DNA from: Phycisphaerae bacterium
GTDB taxonomy: Bacteria; Planctomycetota; Phycisphaerae; UBA1845; UTPLA1
NCBI GenBank assembly: GCA_019636475.1
Contig: JAHBXN010000012.1
Coordinates: 1 to 64,000 of the forward strand
Length of the DNA stretch: 64,000 nt
Direction of reading: 5' to 3'
Both the position numbers and the translations under genes were made by a program. Of this stretch, positions 55,254-63,736 are shown one piece after another (positions within the stretch are counted from its first letter, which is position 1; each line of letters opens with the position of its first letter). Under the pieces are notes generated by a model, which was given only the letters and a program-made list of their open reading frames with translations, did not search any database and had not been told where the DNA came from.

Positions 55254-56993
55254 TCACGGGTTCGTGTAGGTGAAGTTTACGTGATTCACGCCGTGACACG
55301 TAAGCGTGCACGATCCGGAAAATCGGCCGGTGTCATTGAAGAACCGCCGGCCGCCGACGATTCGCAAATCGAAATTGATGAGTGCTGAATGCTGCGAACG
55401 CGGCCCGTTGACGCCGTGGGGCGCGTGGCAGGCGCTGCAGGGTGTCCGCGCATCGACCACATGCCGCCTGTGGAACGTGAAGCTCTCGTCGCCAAGAATG
55501 CTGTTACGGTCGTGGCACTGGTAGCACAGGGCGTATGCCTGTGCGGATTCGACCGTGAAGTCGGCCGTGTCGTATCGGTCCGCCAGCAGAAACTCGTATC
55601 GCGATCCATGCGGCCCATTCGGCCCACCGCCGCCGAGCTGTCGCGCGTCCGGATTGTTGTGACAATCCTGGCAACTGATGAAGGTCTTCTGCCGGGCCTG
55701 CGGGGTGAGGCTGGGCACTTCGTTCTGATTTCGAGCCTGCCGCGTGATGGGATGTGACGACGCGGCAGTGGCACTGAGTTCGCGACGAATGTTGCCCCAG
55801 TTGTCTCGCTGCCGAATAATGCGGCCGCGAACCGGCGCGGGATTATCCGAATGGCAGCGGAAGCAGACCTCGTAATAAAAATTGGCCCGCTCCGTCGGTG
55901 TGCCGGCGGACGTGATGCCTGCGACCTCCTGCATTGCCGGCGGGACGCGATTGCGCCCGATATCCCACTGCGAGAGCCTGCTGCCGAGCGGATCGTCGCG
56001 CACGGCATGCGGATTGTGACAATCGACGCAGTCCACGTGAATGCGCTGCATCAGCACGGACTCGGCGGGATCATGCGCGTCGCGCCAGCGCTGGACGCGA
56101 TGGCCGCTGCGCAGATTGGCGACACCCTGCATGTCTCGACCGAACAGGCCATTGTGACAATCCATGCACAGATCGTACGGACGGTCGTGAAGCAGCCGCT
56201 CGGGGTGGCCCGCGCTGTGTGCGGCATGACAGGAGCCGCAGGCATTCTCCGACAGAGACCGTCTCGCCGGCGACACGCCGTTATTCACGGTCGGCGGCAC
56301 GGAGCGATTGCTCAGGGCGTGAGCGCTCTGCCGCCAGCCCTTCATATCGTGACAGGTGATGCACAGCGTGCCCCGCTCATCGGTGACCCGCAGGAAGTTG
56401 CCTAGTTCGTTGTTGTGCGGATCGTGACAGGCCGTGCACTCCAGTTCACCGCGTGGGCCAAGTTTGATGTCGCGACTGACCAGATCGGGCGACCGGAGTT
56501 GCGGATCCCGATTGGACAACTGCCGATCGAAGCGAAAACCGATCGGATGATCGTCGGCCAGATTGTTCGTCAGGTTCGACGGCCCGCTCGGCATGAACGG
56601 CTGGTTCATCGTGATCGGATCGGTCGCGCCACGGCTCTGCACAAGGCCCAGCGCAATGCTGCCGTCGTGACACGACAGGCACATCTTGCTGGCGGGGCCG
56701 GGCTGATCGATGCGGGCGTCGGTCGTTGAGCTTGAATAAATCCGGTAATACGTCGTCGGGTTATATCGATTCCACAGCGGCGTCTGCGGATCCGTCCGGT
56801 GCGGAGCGTGACAGAAGATGCACACTTCGTCTTCGTGAAGCGCTCGAACCGTTCCCGGACCTGTCGCCGACAAATTATGCTTCGAATTGACGACCGACTG
56901 ATCGGCGCGCGCCTGCCCGCCGTGCGCGAAGGCAAACGCCCAGCCGGCAACGAACAAAATGACTTCAGTGCGGCAACCCATCGCGCGCATCAT
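55254..56993 (-). CDS. Exported 11-heme multiheme cytochrome c (plus a CX3CH site)
   Basis: The 579-aa protein has a signal peptide (VILFVAGWAFAFAHGGQARA) and eleven CXXCH heme-binding sites, starting near residues 58, 105, 186, 211, 252, 276, 322, 377, 441, 490 and 519. A twelfth site, CTLTCH (562-567), has three residues between the cysteines. Several are followed by x-PH (CIFCHAPH, CSACHAPH) and occur in pairs, as in doubled CXXCH cytochromes. It should be a periplasmic or outer-surface electron carrier. It starts with a 4-nt overlap (ATGA) from the NHL-propeller gene, the third gene of the barrel-propeller-cytochrome operon. Confidence 0.93.
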   Translation of the reverse strand: MMRAMGCRTEVILFVAGWAFAFAHGGQARADQSVVNSKHNLSATGPGTVRALHEDEVCIFCHAPHRTDPQTPLWNRYNPTTYYRIYSSSTTDARIDQPGPASKMCLSCHDGSIALGLVQSRGATDPITMNQPFMPSGPSNLTNNLADDHPIGFRFDRQLSNRDPQLRSPDLVSRDIKLGPRGELECTACHDPHNNELGNFLRVTDERGTLCITCHDMKGWRQSAHALSNRSVPPTVNNGVSPARRSLSENACGSCHAAHSAGHPERLLHDRPYDLCMDCHNGLFGRDMQGVANLRSGHRVQRWRDAHDPAESVLMQRIHVDCVDCHNPHAVRDDPLGSRLSQWDIGRNRVPPAMQEVAGITSAGTPTERANFYYEVCFRCHSDNPAPVRGRIIRQRDNWGNIRRELSATAASSHPITRQARNQNEVPSLTPQARQKTFISCQDCHNNPDARQLGGGGPNGPHGSRYEFLLADRYDTADFTVESAQAYALCYQCHDRNSILGDESFTFHRRHVVDARTPCSACHAPHGVNGPRSQHSALINFDLRIVGGRRFFNDTGRFSGSCTLTCHGVNHVNFTYTNP

Positions 56994-58042
56994 TGTCCCT
57001 CCTCACGAAGATATTGGAAGACCTGAATGCGCCGATTGTAGGTGTCCGCAACCCAGATTCGATCCTGCGAATCAATCGAGATGCCGGACGGCAGACTGAA
57101 CTGACCGGGCCCGTCGCCCTCTTCGCCGAACGCGAGCAGCAGGCGTCCATCCGGCTCGAAAATCTGCACATTCTCGAACTGGCTGTCCAGGACATACAGG
57201 TGTCCGTCGGAATCCACAGCGACATCGCGCGGCAATGCGAAATCGCCGGCCGAATCGCCCTTGCGTCCGAACATTCGAACCGGCTCGGCCGCAGATTCGC
57301 TCGCCTCGGCGTCGAAGAACTGCACCCGAAAATTCATCGAATCCGCAATGACCGCGCCAAGGCGTGCATCCATCGTCAGACCAGCCGCGAAATTGAACTG
57401 CCCGGGGCCGCCGCCGCGCGTGCCAAAACGCCGGACGACCTGTCCATCCCGATCAAAGACGATGACCGCGTGCAGGGCGGCGTCAAGCACCCACCATTCG
57501 CCCGACGCCCGCCGATATGTCACGGCGCTGGGACGCTGAAGGAGCCCTTCACCGAACACGCGCCGAGTGCGGCCGTCCAGATCGAGCAGAAACACCGCCG
57601 ATCGTCCGCTGTCGCAAACGGCCAGGGTGTCATCTGCAAGGCACACATCGGCCGGCCACGCCAACGGTCCGCCGCCGGCACCTCGAATGGACTTGAAGGT
57701 CCGGGCCGCCAGGTCCAACTCATACACCGATCCGGCCTGGCCATCCGCGACATAGACGCGATCACCGCGCGCGGCGACGGCATTGGGCGTGACAAAGACC
57801 GCCTTCTCGATCGGCCCAGACAGTAATTCTCGAAACACCTCGCCGCCGGTCTTGCGGGCCTTCAGGCTGGCCTCGCCCGACAGCATTCCGATATAGCGAA
57901 TCCGAGGCGCGTCCGGTGGGGCCGGCCACACGAGCGCGCCGCGACCGTCGGACTGCTCAAAAATCGGCTGCTGAGGCTGCTGGCAGGCACAGAACGCCCC
58001 GGACACGAAAAGGGCAAGGACAAATCGAAGACGTCGCGTCAT
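56990..58042 (-). CDS. NHL-repeat beta-propeller lipoprotein
   Basis: The 350-aa protein has a signal sequence with a lipobox-like FCAC. A beta-propeller of repeated NHL units follows: NAVAARGDRVYVADGQAGSVYELD, FALPRDVAVDSDGHLYVLDS, and FSLPSGISIDSQDRIWVADTYNRRIQVF. NHL propellers mediate protein-protein contacts. ATG 58042 gives ATGA overlap with the barrel gene, and its stop overlaps the cytochrome gene by 4 nt; an in-frame start at 58093 would extend into the barrel gene. The tight coupling suggests it bridges barrel and cytochrome, which is inference. Confidence 0.88.
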   Translation of the reverse strand: MTRRLRFVLALFVSGAFCACQQPQQPIFEQSDGRGALVWPAPPDAPRIRYIGMLSGEASLKARKTGGEVFRELLSGPIEKAVFVTPNAVAARGDRVYVADGQAGSVYELDLAARTFKSIRGAGGGPLAWPADVCLADDTLAVCDSGRSAVFLLDLDGRTRRVFGEGLLQRPSAVTYRRASGEWWVLDAALHAVIVFDRDGQVVRRFGTRGGGPGQFNFAAGLTMDARLGAVIADSMNFRVQFFDAEASESAAEPVRMFGRKGDSAGDFALPRDVAVDSDGHLYVLDSQFENVQIFEPDGRLLLAFGEEGDGPGQFSLPSGISIDSQDRIWVADTYNRRIQVFQYLREEGQ

Positions 58043-60327
58043 CGCTGAGCCCGCCTTTCGACAATCGGAATGTCTCGCCGCAGCTTGATCCATATCGCGG
58101 CGGAATTGTCCGTCGATGACGGCAGGTCGAGCATATCATACTCCGCTTCAACAAGCAGAGAGAATTTGCCGATCTTGTATGCAACGGATGCCGTGATATC
58201 GACACCGTTGGTCTCTCCAAAGAGCGAATCATTCTGGAAGCGATACATCGCGGACGCGTTCGCCTCCAGATTGGTCGAGAGCGTGTAGCGATAGTTCAGA
58301 CCGAAGTCGAGCAGCGACGTCTGGCGTGGATCGAAATAACCCCCGCCGCGAAATCGGTAGTAAGAGTAGCTGCCGCGGGCATCCAGCTCCTGAATGGCGC
58401 TGCGATGAAGCACCAGATCCGCATTCAGGTGAGCCGCCTTGTACGGGTCGATATTGTCGTCGTGATACTCGAGTTCGCTCCCTGTTGACCACCGTGGACG
58501 CTTGTAGGTCAGTCCGACGCGATGCCGATTGATATCCCGCTCACGATAAGTCAGGTATCGGCGACGGCTGACATCCTCATCCTGCAGCGTGCCGGCGTAA
58601 TAGACATCAAGCCCCTTCAAGAGTTCCTGCTGAACACGGTAATCGACCCGATCCCGGCTGGTCTGAAAGTCATCGTACGATTCATAACGATAACTCACGA
58701 GCACCGTGTCCCCGTCCCGGATCCGTCCCGTCGGAACCCGGCCCAGCAGCGTGACATCGCCATTCGTGAATACCCAGTAATCGGTACCCGGGACAAGGAA
58801 TTCGCCGCGCTCGGCGCCGCGCACCAGGATGCTGAACGGCTGCACACGGGTCTGTGTCAGAAACGAGGGCAGCGGATCGCGAAATGTCACCGACTCGTCG
58901 ATAACGACGCCACCCGTCTGGCCATCACCCATGCGCGAGTTTGTATGCTGGTAAGTCAGATTGGAGGAAAATTTCCCAAGCCGGTTGTCGCGGGTGAAGG
59001 AGAAATCGGCCGTCGCGCCCCACTCGGTGATGTCGCCGACTTCGTTTGCATTTCGTCGAAGGGCATAGGCTCCGAAGTTGCTGACGAGGAAATCCTCCCA
59101 TTCGTGGGTCAATCCCACATCTCCCCGATAGGTATCGGTCTCAAGTCGTCCGTATGACTCCTTCAGATACTGCGCGCGATAGGTGGAGTAAAGGGATTCG
59201 GTATGCTGTAGTCGAAGGTTCTCCGACACCTCGAACGAATCCCGCTGCAGATCGCCGGCCTCGTCCTCCATACGAATCAACGACTCGATCCGGCTGCGAT
59301 TGTCACGTCCGAAATGGATCGTGTCAGTCAGGGCGAGGTAGTTTCGCGTCGTGTTGAACGTGTTCCGCGTGCCGGAATACTGCTCGTTGCGACGCTCGTA
59401 CTCATACTCCACATTCAAGGTGTGGGCGTCGGATTGATTCCAGGTCGCTTCATAACGCAGTGTATCTTCGCCGCGCTCCTCGTCGTCATACAGGCCGCGC
59501 GATCGACTCGTGACGTCGTCGAACAAATGCTCATAGGTGAGCGACATCGGCAGCTTCGGATCATTCAGGTACACGCCGCCGCCGTAGCGTTCACGGCGTC
59601 GATCCAGGCTCGGAAGGAACGGCCGCGGCACGCGATCGTTCAACTGCGAGGCAAAGGCCGACGCAGACACCTTGCCGGCCGGAAATAGCTGCATGCTCAG
59701 GTCATATTCAAATAACTCGCCGTCCGGACTTCGATGCAGATCGATCCCCGGCCGCGATTCCCAGAATTCCTCCTGCGAAAGCCCGAAGCGCATCATCGCA
59801 TCGTAGAGCAGGACTTTTTCATCGATGAGGCTGCCGGATGCATCAAGTCCGACCGATTCCAGAATTGAGTACCGCTTGTTCTTCTGGGCAAAGCGCGGCC
59901 GGAACGCGTTGTACGCGTCCGTGCGTACGGTTCGACGCTCAGCGACGCTGTCCAGGCCGAGCGACATATTCAGTTCATCAAGGCTCATCGGCCCGCGCGG
60001 GCTGGTCGAAGAACGCGATCGGCGGCGTAAGCCCGGCCGATTGATTCGATCGGTCGAACCCTCATCGCGCTCGTCAGACGAATCGGCGCCGTTCTGTGTC
60101 GGATCAGGCTCCGATCCGTCGGCACCGCCATTCTCCGAGCCCGATTCGGCGGATGACAGGTCGTCCTCGGCGGGCGGCGAGTTCTCAGCGCGCGTTCCTT
60201 CGTTCTCTGCATTTCGCGTCGGAGTAGACGCCGGTTGATCGCCAAGCCCGGTGGATACTCCGAGGAGGCTCGTGACCGCGATCATGATGACGAGCCGATG
60301 GAGCACCGCGCCGTCCGTGAATATCAA
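58039..60327 (-). CDS. Predicted outer-membrane beta-barrel protein of a porin-cytochrome operon
   Basis: The 762-aa protein has an N-terminal signal sequence (LVIMIAVTSLLGVSTGLG). An acidic low-complexity linker (about 30-95) and a short helical region (MSLDELNMSLGLDS) follow. After about residue 190 it is made of many alternating amphipathic strands (e.g. TLNVEYEYERRNEQYSG, WSTGSELEYHDDN, ALIVEAEYDML-like LLVEAEYDMLDLP) typical of large outer-membrane barrels. It is not an obvious MtrB or OmbB by eye. Its position first in an operon with propeller and multiheme genes suggests a sheath for electron transfer. The start is uncertain (TTG 60327 or GTG 60306). Confidence 0.75.
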   Translation of the reverse strand: MIFTDGAVLHRLVIMIAVTSLLGVSTGLGDQPASTPTRNAENEGTRAENSPPAEDDLSSAESGSENGGADGSEPDPTQNGADSSDERDEGSTDRINRPGLRRRSRSSTSPRGPMSLDELNMSLGLDSVAERRTVRTDAYNAFRPRFAQKNKRYSILESVGLDASGSLIDEKVLLYDAMMRFGLSQEEFWESRPGIDLHRSPDGELFEYDLSMQLFPAGKVSASAFASQLNDRVPRPFLPSLDRRRERYGGGVYLNDPKLPMSLTYEHLFDDVTSRSRGLYDDEERGEDTLRYEATWNQSDAHTLNVEYEYERRNEQYSGTRNTFNTTRNYLALTDTIHFGRDNRSRIESLIRMEDEAGDLQRDSFEVSENLRLQHTESLYSTYRAQYLKESYGRLETDTYRGDVGLTHEWEDFLVSNFGAYALRRNANEVGDITEWGATADFSFTRDNRLGKFSSNLTYQHTNSRMGDGQTGGVVIDESVTFRDPLPSFLTQTRVQPFSILVRGAERGEFLVPGTDYWVFTNGDVTLLGRVPTGRIRDGDTVLVSYRYESYDDFQTSRDRVDYRVQQELLKGLDVYYAGTLQDEDVSRRRYLTYRERDINRHRVGLTYKRPRWSTGSELEYHDDNIDPYKAAHLNADLVLHRSAIQELDARGSYSYYRFRGGGYFDPRQTSLLDFGLNYRYTLSTNLEANASAMYRFQNDSLFGETNGVDITASVAYKIGKFSLLVEAEYDMLDLPSSTDNSAAIWIKLRRDIPIVERRAQR

Positions 60328-60440
60328 TCAGAGGGTCGAAGTGACAAGCACGCGACAGGCTATTTATACCGACGAAGCCTGTCCAGCGAGAATATCCGCA
60401 CGAGTCGCATTTTGGAATGCAGTGAGTATACTTCCGCACT

Positions 60441-60462
60441 ACCCGCGAAAAAATATGCGGGT
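60441..60462. promoter_or_regulatory. Inverted repeat between the divergent barrel and tetraheme genes
   Basis: ACCCGC and GCGGGT are separated by ten bases, GAAAAAATAT. The repeat lies between the divergent operon starts (60327 and 60503), where a shared regulator could act. TATACT at 60427-60432 could be a -10 box, but no good -35 partner is evident. Function is inferred from position and symmetry. Confidence 0.35.
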
Positions 60463-60502
60463 ATTCTCACGGTCTGGTCGACGCCCGCACCGGGGCCCGC
60501 AC

Positions 60503-61183
60503 ATGAATAAGAACTCGCGACATCCGTTCAATACCATGCTGCTGCTTTGCGGCGCATCCCTTCTCATTATCGGCGTGACGATCTCCTGCGGCGACAAAGA
60601 TACCGCACCCATCGAGAACAGCGATTCGACCTCCGCCGGCAGCAAGCTCGGCGGCGTCTCTGAGACAGAGGTCCTCTACTCAGCCGGGCTGGTCGGCAGT
60701 CGACACGATTTCACCCAGCAAGGCGATCGATCGCTCGATCTCTGCACACCCTGCCACACACCGCACCTCCCCCTGCCGCGCGGCGCCGGCGTCGGCGAGG
60801 AAGACCGAGGTCGCCTGGTCTCCTATCAGGCCGATGGCGTCGAGCTTGATGGAGCGTCGCTGCTGTGCCTGAGTTGCCACGATGGGGTCATCGCCAGCGA
60901 CGTCTATACCGCCTCCCATGCGACCACATTCGCCGCCCAATTCGGAACTTCGCGACTCGGCACCGCTTTGCTCGCGGGGCATCCGATCGGCGTGAAGTAC
61001 CCGGCAACCGAATCGACCTATCGAGCACCGGCCGCCGTCACGGCCGACGGACGTATCAAGTTGCCCGACGGAAGGGTTCAGTGCATTTCGTGTCACGATC
61101 CGCACAACACCGGACGACATGAGGGCATGCTGGTGAAGTCCAACAGCGGCAGCCGACTGTGTCTCGCCTGCCATCGCCTGTAG
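60503..61183 (+). CDS. Tetraheme cytochrome c lipoprotein
   Basis: The 226-aa protein has a lipoprotein signal ending at TISC (Cys29). Four CXXCH sites follow (about 81, 122, 194 and 220), the third as CISCHDPH, the same xPH pattern as the 11-heme protein. It should be anchored in the outer membrane or its inner leaflet and pass electrons. ATG 60503 is preferred because the signal sequence begins there; longer frames upstream cross the shared promoter region. It starts the divergent operon and is followed 16 bp later by the NHL-octaheme gene. Confidence 0.88.
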   Translation: MNKNSRHPFNTMLLLCGASLLIIGVTISCGDKDTAPIENSDSTSAGSKLGGVSETEVLYSAGLVGSRHDFTQQGDRSLDLCTPCHTPHLPLPRGAGVGEEDRGRLVSYQADGVELDGASLLCLSCHDGVIASDVYTASHATTFAAQFGTSRLGTALLAGHPIGVKYPATESTYRAPAAVTADGRIKLPDGRVQCISCHDPHNTGRHEGMLVKSNSGSRLCLACHRL

Positions 61184-61199
61184 AAAACGAATCCTTCAA

Positions 61200-63260
61200 G
61201 TGACACCAAGCACTGTGAGGCGAGGATTGATTAGTTCGTCAGGAGCGCAGGGCATCGGCCGACGCGCCTGCATTGCAGGCGCCCTGCTCGTTGCCGCGCC
61301 CATGCTCCTGGCCATTCTCAACTGCCGCGAAGACGCGCAGCGCGTGACGCAGCGCCACGGTTCACACGACACCGCGCCGCACGGCGGCGGCCCCGTCATC
61401 GCTTACGGAAATCTCGTCGTCGCGGAACGCCCGAGCGAAACATCCATCGCGCTGTCGGAATTCTTCTTCGGAACCACGCCCGAAACTCCGCTCGGACTCA
61501 TCAAACCCGTGGCCATGGCACAGGTCGACGGAGCGATCTGGATCTGCGATTCCGCCCTGCGGACAATCTTCCGGTACGAGCCGCACTCCGGAAGATTCAA
61601 ACCGTTCGATTTCGGCGAGCTTGTTTCGCGGCCGGTCTCCATCGCATCAACCGAAAACGGACAACTGCTGATTACCGACGCCGGCGCAAAGGCGGTCATT
61701 CGATTCGACACCCGCGGCCGGGAAGTCGCTCGATATGCACTTCAGTCGGATTCGTTTAGTCCAGCCGCCTCGGTCGAGGTCGGCGATGCCGTCTGGGTCA
61801 GCAACACCGCAGCACACCGGCTCGAGGTTTTCAATGCAAAGACGGCACAGCACGTCCGGTCGATAGGGCATCGCGGCTCCGGTCGCGGCCAATTTGGCTC
61901 ACCGCTTGGCATGGCACGAACACCGCGAGGCACCGTGCTCGTCGTCGACATGCTCAATGACCGAGTGCAGGAACTCGACGCCGACGGCTCCTGGCGGCGA
62001 TACATCGGACGGCCCGGCGACCGGGTCGGCTGCTTCGGGCGGCCGAAGGATGTGGCAGTCGGACCGGACGGCACCATTTTCATCACCGATGCCGCATCGC
62101 AACGGGTTCATGCATTCGACGAAGCCGGCGGCGCTATGGCCGCGTTTGGCGGCGCTTCCGATCCGGTCACATCGATGAAAAGTTCGGGCCGAAAAGATCG
62201 AACGGCTCCCGCGCTGAGCGTGCCGAACGGGCTACTGATCTCCGACGACCCGACGCTCCTCGCGAATCTCGAGGAGAGTCCCCGCAAACCGAAATATGTC
62301 GTGCTGGTCGCCGAGCAAATTCGCCGTCCCGGAATTCGTGCCTTCGGCTGGCGCGGATTCGCCGATCGCGCCGCGGATGCCGGCGCATCGCGTCAAAGGT
62401 CGACAACATCGCTCGTGCAGGCGACCGTCGAAAATCCGCACTGGTCCGCCACCCGCTGCGACACATGTCATACGATGACCGGCCCGCAGGCCGCGCCCAT
62501 TCCAGTCGCCGACGTGGATGCAGGCTGCATTAAATGCCACGACGGCATACACGCGGTGGCCGAGGCCCATCCCGTTGGCCGCCCCGGAACGACGAACAAC
62601 ACAACCGTCCCGCAGGACTGGCCGTTGAATGAGGGCCGACTCGGCTGCCTCACCTGCCATGACGTCCGGCGTCATTGCGATGTCACATCGACCCGGCCCG
62701 CGCGAAACTCGGCGATGCTGAGAGGTTCAGGACTTGAGGGTTCCGTGAAGTTCTGCCTCCAGTGCCACGGCGACGCCGAGGCATGGCGGATCAGCCCGCA
62801 TCAACAGCTTGTCGCCAATGGCGTCGTTCGCGAAGAATCGTGTGCCTACTGCCACGCCGCAACGCCGACGCGACCCGCCGATGGTCATCGTACCGGCCAA
62901 CCGCAGCTACGAGCCGCCGGATCATCAATCTGCCTCGGCTGTCATTCCAAACACTGGGATTATTTTCCCGGCGGCCACCTCGGCCAGGCGGTCACCGGCA
63001 GGATTGCCGAACGACTGCTCGCCGCCCGCGCGGAATCCGCCATCGATTCATCGAGCTCCGATTCGGCTTCAACCCCGCCGGGTGCGGCATATCCGCTTGA
63101 TGAAGGCCGAGTCGCCTGCTACACCTGCCACAATCCTCATCAACGCGGCCTCTTCGCCGACAACACGCCGTTGGGCCATCAAGCGTCGCTGGAGGCGGAT
63201 GCAGCCTTCCTGCTGCGCGACGACCGCCAGGACCTGTGTCGAAACTGCCACGGCAAGTAG
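61200..63260 (+). CDS. NHL propeller fused to an octaheme cytochrome c domain
   Basis: The 686-aa protein has an N-terminal hydrophobic segment (ACIAGALLVAAPMLLAIL). An NHL-type propeller (about 95-345, e.g. FGSPLGMARTPRGTVLVVDMLNDRVQELD and FGRPKDVAVGPDGTIFITDAASQRVHAF) leads by a linker to a C-terminal cytochrome with eight CXXCH sites (about 420, 443, 483, 519, 548, 578, 640 and 680). The start is GTG 61200. The combination joins in one chain what the divergent operon has as separate propeller and multiheme proteins. Cell location and partners are not known; a periplasmic or outer-surface role in electron transfer is inferred. Confidence 0.9.
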   Translation: MTPSTVRRGLISSSGAQGIGRRACIAGALLVAAPMLLAILNCREDAQRVTQRHGSHDTAPHGGGPVIAYGNLVVAERPSETSIALSEFFFGTTPETPLGLIKPVAMAQVDGAIWICDSALRTIFRYEPHSGRFKPFDFGELVSRPVSIASTENGQLLITDAGAKAVIRFDTRGREVARYALQSDSFSPAASVEVGDAVWVSNTAAHRLEVFNAKTAQHVRSIGHRGSGRGQFGSPLGMARTPRGTVLVVDMLNDRVQELDADGSWRRYIGRPGDRVGCFGRPKDVAVGPDGTIFITDAASQRVHAFDEAGGAMAAFGGASDPVTSMKSSGRKDRTAPALSVPNGLLISDDPTLLANLEESPRKPKYVVLVAEQIRRPGIRAFGWRGFADRAADAGASRQRSTTSLVQATVENPHWSATRCDTCHTMTGPQAAPIPVADVDAGCIKCHDGIHAVAEAHPVGRPGTTNNTTVPQDWPLNEGRLGCLTCHDVRRHCDVTSTRPARNSAMLRGSGLEGSVKFCLQCHGDAEAWRISPHQQLVANGVVREESCAYCHAATPTRPADGHRTGQPQLRAAGSSICLGCHSKHWDYFPGGHLGQAVTGRIAERLLAARAESAIDSSSSDSASTPPGAAYPLDEGRVACYTCHNPHQRGLFADNTPLGHQASLEADAAFLLRDDRQDLCRNCHGK

Positions 63261-63736
63261 CGCGGCGACATGATGTTCGCGCCGGCTGTTCGCCACCGAA
63301 ACACTGCTCCCGCGTGAGACAGCCGGCATCGCATCGTTGTGTGAAGGGTTGTCGGTCTATGGGATGGATTCGAGGGTTGTACCTGCATTCGAAGCAGGAA
63401 TGGTCGCGGCCAGACGCCTTTGGCAGATGTGCGAGCGATCAAGTCGCGCCGGCGCGGCGCATTTTGACTTCGCGTCCGGTATTATTGCATAATACAAGCT
63501 CGTTACATCCCCATCCGATCGTCCGAATACAGTCGATTTCGAGTCCGCCCCGAGGATGTTTCAGCCGAGACATCGGCGGCTCGATGGAAGTCAGATACGG
63601 CGCGGCAACGCCATGCCGCCTTCCCGGGCTGCACCACCCCGCGCACGGGCCGCACAATCAGGCACCCAAGTGACCTGCACCGCGCGACGGGGGAATGTGG
63701 AACCGGAATGTCTTGTCTGTGGGAGGGATGACCGTC
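63261..63736. other. Intergenic region with a short palindrome
   Basis: This stretch after the NHL-octaheme gene contains no convincing gene. A palindrome, TATTAT-TGC-ATAATA, lies at 63480-63494 and could be an operator or promoter element. Nothing else was recognised. Confidence 0.4.
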
